Source: Candidatus Aminicenantes bacterium UBA2199
GTDB taxonomy: Bacteria > Acidobacteriota > Aminicenantia > UBA2199
Assembly (NCBI GenBank): GCA_002327965.1
Contig: DCVB01000106.1
Coordinates: forward strand, 1 to 33,890
DNA length: 33,890 nucleotides
Direction: 5' to 3'
Position 1 is the first letter of the stretch. Each line of letters begins with the position of its first letter. Shown piece after piece: positions 14,812 through 22,820 of this stretch. Under the pieces are notes generated by a model. It saw nothing but the letters and a program-made list of their open reading frames with translations, made no database searches and was not told the origin of the DNA. The translations under genes and the position numbers were made by a program.

Positions 14812-15684
14812 GTGAGGATAGCCCCTTTCTTTCTCCTGCTGGTGCTGCTGGCGTCATCGCCGCTGGCGGCGGCATTGGAATTCCCCGCCGACGGTTTTTT
14901 CCCCGGCTGGAGGCGTTCCGGTCCGCTGGAGACCTATGCCCCCACCGCGCTCTACAATGTCATTGACGGCGGGGCCGAGCTGTTCCTCGAGATGGGCTTC
15001 GTTGACCTGCGCATCCAGAAATATTCAGGCGGCGGCGTTGAGATAGCCGTTGAAGCCTATCGCATGGAGAACGCCGCGGCGGCGCTCGGCATCTACCTGC
15101 TCAAGTGCGGACGCGAGACCCCGCTGGCGGGGATCGACGCCAGGAACTCCGGCGATCACTTTCAGGTCGCTTTGCTCAGGAACGACCACTTCATCTTCAT
15201 CAATAATTTCAGCGGCCGCGCGGAGCTGCTGCCGGTCATGACCGCCCTGGCCCGGGCGGTCGTCTCCGCCATCCCCCCCGGCGCGGCGGTCGAAGAACTC
15301 GGCATCCTGCCCGCAAGGGACATGGTCCCCGGTTCGGCGCTGCTGCTGCGCGGCCCCTATTCGCTGCAGGCAATCTACACCCTGGGCGACGGCGACATCC
15401 TGCAACTGGAGGGAAAGCGCTTCGCCGCCTCGGCCGAATACCGCGACCCGTCGGGCGCCGGCCATGCCCTGATCGTCGCGCCCTACGAGGACGAGGCGAA
15501 GGCGGCCGCTGCATTCGCGAACCTGCGCCGCAACCTCGACCCCTACCACCGGGTCCTGGAAACCGGCGAAAGTCATTTCGTATTCAAGGATTTTCAAGGC
15601 CTGTTCGGCAGGGCGGAGTTGTCCGGCCCCAGGATCGAGATAAGGATCAAGCTGGCCGAGCAGCCGGCCCGTTCCGGAAAATAG
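14812..15684 (+). CDS. Exported DUF6599-like protein of unknown function
   Basis: 290 residues from a GTG 8 bp after the DUF362 stop. This start gives a clean signal peptide (VRIAPFFLLLVLLASSPLAAALEFP type); the frame is open further upstream inside the DUF362 gene, but those residues are arginine-rich overlap sequence. The mature protein has the layout seen in DUF6599 proteins near redox loci: LYNVIDGGAELFLEMGF (about 44-60), YRMENAAAALGIY (about 83-95) and a repeated half with YRDPSGAGHALIVAPYEDEAKAAAAF (about 204-229). I assign the family from memory of this pattern and see no catalytic motif. Its position suggests it works with the DUF362 protein outside the cytoplasm. Confidence 0.7.
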   Translation: MRIAPFFLLLVLLASSPLAAALEFPADGFFPGWRRSGPLETYAPTALYNVIDGGAELFLEMGFVDLRIQKYSGGGVEIAVEAYRMENAAAALGIYLLKCGRETPLAGIDARNSGDHFQVALLRNDHFIFINNFSGRAELLPVMTALARAVVSAIPPGAAVEELGILPARDMVPGSALLLRGPYSLQAIYTLGDGDILQLEGKRFAASAEYRDPSGAGHALIVAPYEDEAKAAAAFANLRRNLDPYHRVLETGESHFVFKDFQGLFGRAELSGPRIEIRIKLAEQPARSGK

Positions 15685-15718
15685 TGTTGTCGCTTTGCCG
15701 CGATCTAGGAGGTTCACG

Positions 15719-16888
15719 ATGAAACGAACGATCACGACGCTGCTGTTCCTGTGCCTGCTGGCGATTTCCATGACTGCTGCCGGCGACGATTTCGCCGCCG
15801 AATACAAGGCGCTGGGCAAGTCGGTCGAAGAGAAGATGACCGCCGTAAAAAGCAAGGCCGATTATGACCGGCTGATGGCCGAGAGAGCGGCAGCGCTGGA
15901 AGCCATGCTGGCGAAGTATGCCGCCGCTCCCGGCGGCGCTGCCGCCGACCTGCTGCGGGCGCGCATCCTGGTCGACCTGAAGAAATATCCCGAGGCCGAG
16001 GCCAGGCTGAAACCCCTGATCGCCAAAAAAGACGCTCTTCAGGATGAGGCGCGGCTGCTCAAGGCCAGGATGCTGGTGGCGCAGGAGAAGATCGGCGATG
16101 CCCTGCCCCTGTTCCGGCAGGTGGAGGGCAAAGCCGCGCGCACGCCCGATTATTTCGAGGTGATCATGGCGCTGGCCTACGGGGCTCCCGACGACGCGGT
16201 GCGCGAGGAGTACTGCCGCAAGCTCCTTGCCGCCGCCGACCTGCCGCCCAGCTTCTCCCGCTATCGCGTCTACCTGGTCACCACCCTGGCCGAGATCGAG
16301 GTGAAGAGGAAGAACATCGTCGCGGCGAAGAAGATCCTGCAGGACGGCCTGAAGGAATTCAGCGGCGACCGGGAAACGAAAACGCTGAAATCGGCCCTGA
16401 TGCAGCTCGAGTTCATCGGCAAGCCGGCGCCGGCCATCAGCGCCGAGAAGTGGCTGAATTCGGCCCCCCTGGAACTGGAGAAGCTCAAGGGCAAGGTGGT
16501 GGTCATCGATTTCTGGGCCCCCTGGTGCGGCCCCTGCCGCCAGGTCATCCCCACCCTGGTCAGGGACTATGACGCTTGGAAGGACAAGGGACTGGTGGTC
16601 ATCGGTTTCACCCGGCTGTACGGCCGCTACAGCGACGACGTGCAGAACAAGGGGGGCGTCGCCGCCCACGAGGAGCGGGAGCTGATCCGCGGATTCGCCG
16701 AGCGCTGGAAGATGCGTTACCCGCTGGCCATCTCCGACAAGGGCGAGGATTTCGAGGACTACGGCGTCTCCGGCATCCCGACCATGGTCTTCATCGACAG
16801 GGCGGGGAACATCCACGAACTCAAGGTCGGCTCGGGCGACGAGACTGCCATCACCGCCAGGATCAAGATGCTTTTGGATGCGAAATAA
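15719..16888 (+). CDS. Exported TlpA/ResA-type thioredoxin with N-terminal helical repeats
   Basis: 389 residues. The ATG at 15719 has AGGAGG 6 bp upstream and starts a signal peptide (about 1-21, MKRTITTLLFLCLLAISMTA). Residues about 25-230 are helical and repeat-like (TPR-type: ADLLRARILVDLKKYPEAEARL). The C-terminal part (about 236-389) is a TlpA/AhpC-TSA thioredoxin fold with the redox pair in WAPWCGPCR (Cys270, Cys273) and a GIPTMVFID segment carrying the cis-proline. Such proteins reduce or isomerise disulfides in extracytoplasmic proteins, for example during cytochrome c maturation. The 34-bp gap from the gene before it suggests the same transcript. Its client is unknown. Confidence 0.88.
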   Translation: MKRTITTLLFLCLLAISMTAAGDDFAAEYKALGKSVEEKMTAVKSKADYDRLMAERAAALEAMLAKYAAAPGGAAADLLRARILVDLKKYPEAEARLKPLIAKKDALQDEARLLKARMLVAQEKIGDALPLFRQVEGKAARTPDYFEVIMALAYGAPDDAVREEYCRKLLAAADLPPSFSRYRVYLVTTLAEIEVKRKNIVAAKKILQDGLKEFSGDRETKTLKSALMQLEFIGKPAPAISAEKWLNSAPLELEKLKGKVVVIDFWAPWCGPCRQVIPTLVRDYDAWKDKGLVVIGFTRLYGRYSDDVQNKGGVAAHEERELIRGFAERWKMRYPLAISDKGEDFEDYGVSGIPTMVFIDRAGNIHELKVGSGDETAITARIKMLLDAK

Positions 16889-16924
16889 CCTCTGCTGCCG
16901 GCAGCGGGATTTCGCGGCCGATGA

Positions 16925-16953
16925 TTGATTATTTCGTCATTGCGGCCTACAAT
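16925..16953 (+). promoter_or_regulatory. Sigma70-type promoter for the M16 protease gene
   Basis: TTGATT (16925-16930), 17-bp spacer, TACAAT (16948-16953), 75 bp upstream of the ATG at 17029. Each hexamer differs from consensus at only one or two bases. Confidence 0.65.
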
Positions 16954-17028
16954 GGAATGGCTGGAAACGCCGGAGCGCGCCGGGGCGGCGGGCCGGAGAG
17001 CCGAAAATTTCGGTTATCAGGAGGAACA

Positions 17029-20028
17029 ATGAAGAAGCAGGTCCTTAGTATCGTATTCATCATGCTGTCCGTGCTGCTGCTGCCGGGAAGCGGCGACCAG
17101 GCAGCCCCGGCCGGCGAGACGCTGAAAATAGGAGACACCATGCACGGATTCACCCTGGAGCAGAAGCAGTTCATCAAGGAACTGGACGGCGAGGGCTACC
17201 TGTTCCGCCACCAGAAAAGCGGCGCCCGCCTGCTGAAGGTCGCCAGCAAGGACGACAACAAGATCTTCAGCGTGGCCTTCAAGACGCCGCCGCCCGACGA
17301 CACGGGCATCCCGCACATCATGGAGCACTCGGTGCTGAACGGCTCGGAAAACTTCCCGGTCAAGAGCCCGTTCGACGTGCTGTCGCAAGGGTCGCTGAAC
17401 ACCTTCCTCAACGCCATGACCAGCAGCGACTACACCATCTACCCGGTGGCCAGCCGCAACGACAAGGACTTCGCCAACCTGATGCACGTCTACCTCGACG
17501 CGGTGTTCAAGCCCCTGCTCCACAGGGATGCGCGCATCCTGCAGCAGGAGGGCTGGCACTACGAGCTGGAGTCTACCGAGGCGCCGCTGACCTACAAGGG
17601 GGTCGTCTTCAACGAGATGAAGGGCGCCTATTCGGCGCCGGAGCGCCAGCTCGACCTGCTGGTGAGCCGCGTCCTGTTCCCCGACAACCCCTACGGCAAA
17701 TCCTCCGGCGGCCATCCCGACGCCATCCCGCAGCTGACCTACGGGCAGTTCAAGGCCTTCCACAAGAAGTACTATCATCCGGCCAACAGCTACATCTACC
17801 TGTACGGCAACGGCGACCTGAAGCAGGAGCTGGCGTTCATCGATGACAACTATCTCTCCGGCTATGAAAAAATCGCGGTGGACAGTGCCATCCCGCTGCA
17901 GAAGCCCCTGGCGCAGCCGGCACGGGTGCATGGCCATTACGGCATCCCCGAGGGGGCGACGGCGGCGGGCCAGACCTACATCGCCCGCGCCAGCGTCTAC
18001 GGCCTGAACACCGACCAGGAACTCAACATCGCCCTCGATATCTTGGCCGAGGCCCTGGTCAACCACCAGGCGGCGCCGTTGCGCCTGGCCCTGCAGAAGG
18101 CCGGCATCGGCCGCGACGTGTCGGCCTACGCCGACACCGTCCAGCAGCCCGTCTTTGCCCTCTCGGTCACCCATGCCGAGGCCAAGGACGCGGAACGCTT
18201 CGAGCAGGTCTACCGCGACACCCTGAAGGACGTGATCGCCAAGGGCTTCGACCGCGACATGCTGGAAGGGATCATCAACCGCCACGAGTTCACCCTGCGC
18301 GAGGGGCGCGGATCCTTCACCGGCATCCTGGGCGCGATGATGGCCTCGGCCGGCTGGCTGTTTGCCGACGACCCGTTCGTCACCCTCTCGTTCAACAAGG
18401 AACTGGCGGCCATCCGCTCCAAGCTGGACCGGAAGTATTTCGAGGGGCTGGTGGAAAAAGTCCTGTTGAACAATCCCCACTCTTGCACGGGAATCCTGGA
18501 GCCCAAGCCGGGCCTGGAAAAGGAACTGGCCTCTGAATTGGAGAACAAGCTGGCCGCGATCAAGGCCAAGATGAGCCCGGACGAGATCGCCGCCATCGTA
18601 GAGCAGACGAAGGAACTGATCGCTTACCAGCAGCGCCAGGACGATCCCGAGACGCTGAAGACCATCCCGCTGCTGGAGATCGCCGATATCGAGAAAAAGG
18701 AAGAGGACCTGCCCCTGGAGAAGGGGGATCTGGCCGGAACGCCGCTGTTTCATTTCGACACCTTCACCAAGGGCATCGTCTATCTCGATCTCTATTTCGA
18801 CGCCGGCACCGTCGACCAGGAGCTGATCACCTTCGCCCAGCTCTACAGCGACCTGCTGGGGATGATGTCGACCGCCGGCTACTCCTACGGCGACCTGGAG
18901 AACCAGGTCAACCTGCACACCGGCGGCATCTTCACCCAGCTGCGACCGCTGGCCGTGGGCCGCGACGACGCGCGCATGAAGCCTTTCTTCATCATGCGCG
19001 GCAAGGCCATGCCCGAGAAAGTGGGGCGCCTGGCCGAGCTGATGAAGCAGCAGCTGCTCCGATCCAGGTGGGACGACGAGGCGCGCCTCCAGGAGATGGT
19101 GCTGCGCACCAAGGCGCAGTTCGAGCAGCGCCTGGCCTATATGGGCCTGCAGATCGCCCGCTTCCGGCTCGGTTCCTACCTGTCCAACATCGGGGCGTAC
19201 CAGGACCTGATCTCCGGCTACGGTTATTACCGGTTTTTGACCGCCATGGCCAAGGATCTCGATCCCAAGGCCGTCGCCGCCAAGCTCAAGGCGGTGCAGG
19301 GGATGATCGTCAACCGCGCCGGCCTGCAGATCAACGTCACCTGCCAGGCCGAGCAGCTGCGGCAAGTAAGGAAGGAGCTGCCGGCCATGCTGGCCGAGCT
19401 GCCCCGCAGCGAGAGCCGGCCGGTCGCATACCGTTTCGCCAAGGAGCCCCTGAACGAGGGGTTCCAGGATGCATCCAAGGTGCAGTACGTGCTGAAAGGC
19501 GCCGACTACAAGAAGCTGGGCTTCGCCTACAACGGCAAGCTGAACGTGCTGGGCCAGCTTCTTTCCACCGTCTATCTGCAGAACGCCATCCGCGTCCAGG
19601 GCGGGGCCTACGGGGGCTTCGCCATGCTGGATGACTCCGGATTCCTGGCTTTCGCCTCCTATCGCGATCCCAACCTGAAAAAAACGGTCGAGAACTACCT
19701 GGGCGCCGTTTCCTTTCTCAAGGGCCTGCAGCTCGAGGAGCGCGACCTGCGCCGGCTGATCATCGGCACCATCTCCGACTGGGACCGGCCGCTCAACCCG
19801 AGTCAGAAGGGAGCTGTCGCCATGACCCGCTACCTGCGCGGCGACACCCTGGCCATGCTGCAGAAAGAGCGCGACGAGATCCTCTCCACCACCCTGGAGG
19901 ACCTGAAGGGCTTCGCAACGCTGGTGGAGAAGGTGATGGCGCAGGAATATCTCTGCGTGGTGGGCAACGAGAAGAAGATCGCCGACCAGAAGGAGCTGTT
20001 CAAGAAGATCCTGCCCCTGAGGCAATAG
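17029..20028 (+). CDS. M16C metalloprotease, PreP/Cym1-like, with signal peptide
   Basis: 999 residues. The ATG at 17029 has AGGAGG 4 bp upstream and starts a signal sequence (about 1-24); a frame open further upstream overlaps the thioredoxin gene and lacks a start signal. The inverted zinc motif HIMEH (His96, Glu99, His100) and the later VVFNEMKGAYS with the third zinc-binding glutamate place it in peptidase family M16, and the length of about 1,000 residues fits the single-chain clamshell M16C group (PreP, falcilysin). These degrade short unstructured peptides enclosed in a chamber. A SxNTFLNAMTSSDYTIYPV segment after the active site is characteristic. With a signal peptide, it probably clears peptides in the periplasm. 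It has its own promoter. Confidence 0.92.
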   Translation: MKKQVLSIVFIMLSVLLLPGSGDQAAPAGETLKIGDTMHGFTLEQKQFIKELDGEGYLFRHQKSGARLLKVASKDDNKIFSVAFKTPPPDDTGIPHIMEHSVLNGSENFPVKSPFDVLSQGSLNTFLNAMTSSDYTIYPVASRNDKDFANLMHVYLDAVFKPLLHRDARILQQEGWHYELESTEAPLTYKGVVFNEMKGAYSAPERQLDLLVSRVLFPDNPYGKSSGGHPDAIPQLTYGQFKAFHKKYYHPANSYIYLYGNGDLKQELAFIDDNYLSGYEKIAVDSAIPLQKPLAQPARVHGHYGIPEGATAAGQTYIARASVYGLNTDQELNIALDILAEALVNHQAAPLRLALQKAGIGRDVSAYADTVQQPVFALSVTHAEAKDAERFEQVYRDTLKDVIAKGFDRDMLEGIINRHEFTLREGRGSFTGILGAMMASAGWLFADDPFVTLSFNKELAAIRSKLDRKYFEGLVEKVLLNNPHSCTGILEPKPGLEKELASELENKLAAIKAKMSPDEIAAIVEQTKELIAYQQRQDDPETLKTIPLLEIADIEKKEEDLPLEKGDLAGTPLFHFDTFTKGIVYLDLYFDAGTVDQELITFAQLYSDLLGMMSTAGYSYGDLENQVNLHTGGIFTQLRPLAVGRDDARMKPFFIMRGKAMPEKVGRLAELMKQQLLRSRWDDEARLQEMVLRTKAQFEQRLAYMGLQIARFRLGSYLSNIGAYQDLISGYGYYRFLTAMAKDLDPKAVAAKLKAVQGMIVNRAGLQINVTCQAEQLRQVRKELPAMLAELPRSESRPVAYRFAKEPLNEGFQDASKVQYVLKGADYKKLGFAYNGKLNVLGQLLSTVYLQNAIRVQGGAYGGFAMLDDSGFLAFASYRDPNLKKTVENYLGAVSFLKGLQLEERDLRRLIIGTISDWDRPLNPSQKGAVAMTRYLRGDTLAMLQKERDEILSTTLEDLKGFATLVEKVMAQEYLCVVGNEKKIADQKELFKKILPLRQ

Positions 20029-20061
20029 CATCCTCCTGCGCTTCCCTTGAGGTGAAGCAGA

Positions 20062-21054
20062 GTGGATCCGGTAACCCACGCGCTGGCCGGGGTGGTGGTC
20101 GGCCAGCTTTTCAATGCCGACGGGGTGGGGCTTGCCGTGGCGACGGCAGGGGCCCTGGCACCCGACGCCGAGTTCTTGACGCGCAGGATCCCCCGCACCG
20201 CTTTCCTCGATTACCATCACGGGCTCGTCCATACTCTGCCCGGAGGCCTCATCGCCGGGGTGATCATCGCGGCGGCGGCGGCTATTCTGGCGGGCCGCGG
20301 TTTTCTGTCGCTGCTCCCGATCGCCTGGGCCGGCATCGGCAGCCATATCGCCCTCGATCTCTTGATTCACAACAACGGCATTGCGCTGCTGGCGCCGTTC
20401 AGCCGCCGGCGCTACTCCTGTCCCGTTGTGCTCGGGCTCAATCCGATCACCGCTTCCCCGCATTGCCGCGAGCGCCGATACGGCACCTGTCTCCTGTGCC
20501 AGGCCAACGGCATGAGATTCAACCCTTTTTTCTGGGTGCTGCTGGCGGCAGTGGCGGCGCGACTGGCTTTTCCCCAGGGCGGGAGAGCGGCGGGGTGGAT
20601 CGCCGTGGCCCTGCTCACGGGGTTCATCCTGTTCTCCAACCGCAGGCGGATCAAGGCCCTGGCGATCTCAGGCGAAGAGGAAACCGTCCTGCGTCGCAAA
20701 GCCTTCCCCGCCGCGTTCAACCTGAATCGCTGGCTCGTGCTCCAGGAGGATCATGGGCGTTATCATGCCGCGCTGGTGGACGTGCGCCCCGCCCGTCGCA
20801 TCTGGGAAAGGACGATCGTGAAGCGATTCCCCCCGCCTGCCGTCCTTGCCGGCGAGCGGTTGCTGTCGGTTCGCGGCTTCAAGAACAGCGTGATGTTTCC
20901 CCATTGGCGCTGCCGGCGGGTGGATGGAGTGGACCAGGTGACGTGGTCCGACCTGAGTTACCTGTTCTCGGATGCCGTTGAGCTGTACGCGCTCCATGTC
21001 CGTATGGCCGGCGACGGCTCGATCGTCCAGAACGAGTTCAACGAACGCTGGTGA
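20062..21054 (+). CDS. YdjM-like membrane-bound metal-dependent hydrolase family protein
   Basis: 330 residues from a GTG with TTGAGGTGA 8 bp upstream. The start MDPVTHALAG, the GALAPDAEFL segment and HHGLVHTLPGG (about 52-62) are the conserved histidine/aspartate motifs of the YdjM/DUF457 family, whose members are multi-pass membrane proteins annotated as metal-dependent hydrolases. Hydrophobic segments occur at about 63-85, 90-107, 156-172 and 178-194. The last 130 or so residues are soluble and rich in arginine and tryptophan. YdjM in Escherichia coli is an SOS-regulated membrane protein; function in this lineage is unknown. It lies 33 bp after the M16 gene and may share its transcript. 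Confidence 0.85.
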   Translation: MDPVTHALAGVVVGQLFNADGVGLAVATAGALAPDAEFLTRRIPRTAFLDYHHGLVHTLPGGLIAGVIIAAAAAILAGRGFLSLLPIAWAGIGSHIALDLLIHNNGIALLAPFSRRRYSCPVVLGLNPITASPHCRERRYGTCLLCQANGMRFNPFFWVLLAAVAARLAFPQGGRAAGWIAVALLTGFILFSNRRRIKALAISGEEETVLRRKAFPAAFNLNRWLVLQEDHGRYHAALVDVRPARRIWERTIVKRFPPPAVLAGERLLSVRGFKNSVMFPHWRCRRVDGVDQVTWSDLSYLFSDAVELYALHVRMAGDGSIVQNEFNERW

Positions 21055-21111
21055 AATCAGGCGCCTTGGTAAAGAATCACTGCCGTCCCGACTGGGAATG
21101 AATTCCTTTTT

Positions 21112-21165
21112 GTTGCCGAAAAAAGCGGGAATCCGTACGAGCGAGTGAGATTTTCCCGCGGCAAC
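21112..21165 (+). other. Bulged stem-loop in the leader of the KNH/CARDB gene
   Basis: GTTGCC (21112-21117) pairs with GGCAAC (21160-21165), and GCGGGAA (21125-21131) pairs with TTCCCGC (21153-21159). This makes a 6+7 bp stem with a 7-base A-rich bulge on the 5' side and a 21-base loop. It ends 38 bases before the ATG at 21204. No U-tract follows, so it is not a standard terminator. A competing small hairpin (TTTTT at 21107-21111 with the A-run at 21119-21124) would sequester GTTGCC in its loop. Confidence 0.5.
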
Positions 21166-21203
21166 TCGCATTTATCCTATAAGCCGAAAGAAGGAGGTTC
21201 TTT

Positions 21204-22592
21204 ATGAATAAATCAGTTATTTTCCTTACTGTCGTGCTTTTCGCCGCGGCGCTGGCCTGGGGGCAGTCGATCACCGTCACCGCTCCCAACGGCTGCGAGA
21301 GCTGGACCCTCGGCACTTCGCAGGGGATTACCTGGAGCTCCCAGGGATGCACCGGCAACGTGCGCATCAACCTGGTCAATGCCGGCGGCGGGGTGTTCGG
21401 CACCATCGCCATCGTGCCGGTCGCCAGCGGAAGTTATTCCTGGACCGTGGGGCAGACCAACTCGGGGCCGGCGCCCTCCGGCGACTACCGGATCGGGCTT
21501 TACGTCCCAACCCAGGACGTCGACGACCAGAGCGACGTCGCCTTTTCCATCATCGGGAGCCCGCAGCCGACGCCCTCGGTCACGGTCACCGCGCCCAACG
21601 GGGGCGAAGCCTGGCTACGCGGCGCGACGAAGACGATCGCCTGGTCCCACTCCCAGGCCAGCGGCAACGTGCGCATCGACCTGGTCAATGCCGGCGGCGG
21701 GGTGTTCGGTACCATCGCCACCGTGCCCGTCGCCAGCGGCAGCTATTCCTGGACCGTGGGCGAGACGAACGCCGGGACGGCGCCCTACGGGGATTACCGC
21801 ATTGGACTCCATGTCGCTGATCAGAACGTCGAGGACCTGAGCGACGGAGTCTTCAAGATCACGATGGAATTCGCCAGCGCCACGATGCAAGCGCAAATGA
21901 TGATACTCCCTTCGTTTCCCGATCTGAAGGTCAGCATCCTGCCGAACCCGGCCTCGCCCGCGGTCAACGAAAAAACGGTCGTGGAATTCCGGGTGGAGAA
22001 CATCGGGAAGGCCGCCTCGGAGGCGACCATGATGCGGATCTTCATGGGCAGCCATTTGAAAGGCACCTGGAACGTGCCCGGACTCCAGCCGGGAAAGCAT
22101 TATTCCCTGGATTATAAGCTCACGCCCGACGCGCCCGGTTGGATCCTCTGGAGCGGCGACGTGGACCATGACAGCAAAATCAAGGACAAGCAGCGAGAGA
22201 ACAATTTCGCGCAGTTCAAGATGGTCGTCCGCGGCCCCGATCTGAAGATCACCAGCGTGAGTTCGCCCGACCGCAGGCAGATCCTGCTGCAGAAGTGCGT
22301 CCTCAACGTTGAGGTGACCAACATGGGCAGCGCCGCCTGCGGTACGTTTGAGCTCGATGTCGATCTGGACACGTGTCCGGGGATCGCCCATGGTAGGGAC
22401 TATCGGGTCCAGGAAGGAGGGCTAGCCCCGGGCCAGACAGCGAAGTTCCGCTTCACGCACCGCTACAAATGCTATGGCAATAAATCTATCGATATTTACG
22501 TGGACAAGGCGAACCAAATCAAGGAGGAGGACGAAAGCAACAACCAAGCCGGGTTCTCGTTCAACATCAGCGGAGGCAATATCATCGATTAG
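21204..22592 (+). CDS. Secreted protein with two Kre9/KNH-like repeats and two CARDB domains
   Basis: 462 residues, ATG preceded by AAGGAGGTTCTTT. A signal peptide (1-21, ending AWGQS) is followed by two copies of a Kre9/KNH-type Ig-like module (about 23-116 and 126-220: SITVTAPNG..W..G....I.W, GNVRI.LVNAGGGVFGTIA, SGSYSWTVG). Two CARDB-like domains come next (about 238-340, LKVSILPNPASPAVNEKT; and about 352-458, LKITSVSSPDRRQIL) ending in DKANQIKEEDESNN. These are beta-sandwich modules of cell-surface and secreted proteins, probably for adhesion or display; no enzyme motif is seen. The last domain contains acidic loops that could bind calcium, which is inference. It has a structured leader upstream. 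Confidence 0.85.
   Translation: MNKSVIFLTVVLFAAALAWGQSITVTAPNGCESWTLGTSQGITWSSQGCTGNVRINLVNAGGGVFGTIAIVPVASGSYSWTVGQTNSGPAPSGDYRIGLYVPTQDVDDQSDVAFSIIGSPQPTPSVTVTAPNGGEAWLRGATKTIAWSHSQASGNVRIDLVNAGGGVFGTIATVPVASGSYSWTVGETNAGTAPYGDYRIGLHVADQNVEDLSDGVFKITMEFASATMQAQMMILPSFPDLKVSILPNPASPAVNEKTVVEFRVENIGKAASEATMMRIFMGSHLKGTWNVPGLQPGKHYSLDYKLTPDAPGWILWSGDVDHDSKIKDKQRENNFAQFKMVVRGPDLKITSVSSPDRRQILLQKCVLNVEVTNMGSAACGTFELDVDLDTCPGIAHGRDYRVQEGGLAPGQTAKFRFTHRYKCYGNKSIDIYVDKANQIKEEDESNNQAGFSFNISGGNIID
21353..21760 (+). repeat. Near-identical 99-bp internal repeat in the KNH-like modules
   Basis: Bases 21353-21451 and 21662-21760, offset by 309 bp (103 codons), differ at only a handful of positions. The flanking parts of the two modules are more diverged, so the shared block has either been recently duplicated or kept alike by gene conversion. 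Confidence 0.8.
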
Positions 22593-22604
22593 CGGATTCC
22601 TCCG

Positions 22605-22631
22605 CCGGGCGTCCACGGATCCGCCGCCCGG
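22605..22631 (+). terminator. Possible weak terminator after the KNH/CARDB gene
   Basis: CCGGGCG (22605-22611) and CGCCCGG (22625-22631) form a 7-bp GC stem with a 13-base loop 13 bp after the stop codon. The following sequence has only a short T-rich stretch (gtctttctc), so efficiency is doubtful. The rest of the 228-bp gap to the convergent M64 gene shows nothing clear. Confidence 0.35.
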
Positions 22632-22820
22632 ATGCGGGCGTCTTTCTCAGAAGAATGCCGGGGACGGATTGTCGGCACGCAGCGGCAAGCGTCAGGGAAT
22701 CAGGGAAGGTAATTATGAAAAACCTGATTTCATGCGCAATAGTTTGTGACACGGCATGCAACCATATTCATTTATGGCGATAAATCAGCCTTTTACTTTT
22801 GAGGCTCCTCGCGAGACAGC

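Noticed and set aside
16894..16905. Perfect palindrome GCTGCCGGCAGC after the thioredoxin gene, as a terminator
   Set aside because: The stem would be only 4 bp with a 4-base loop and no U-tract follows; GC-rich palindromes of this size are common here.
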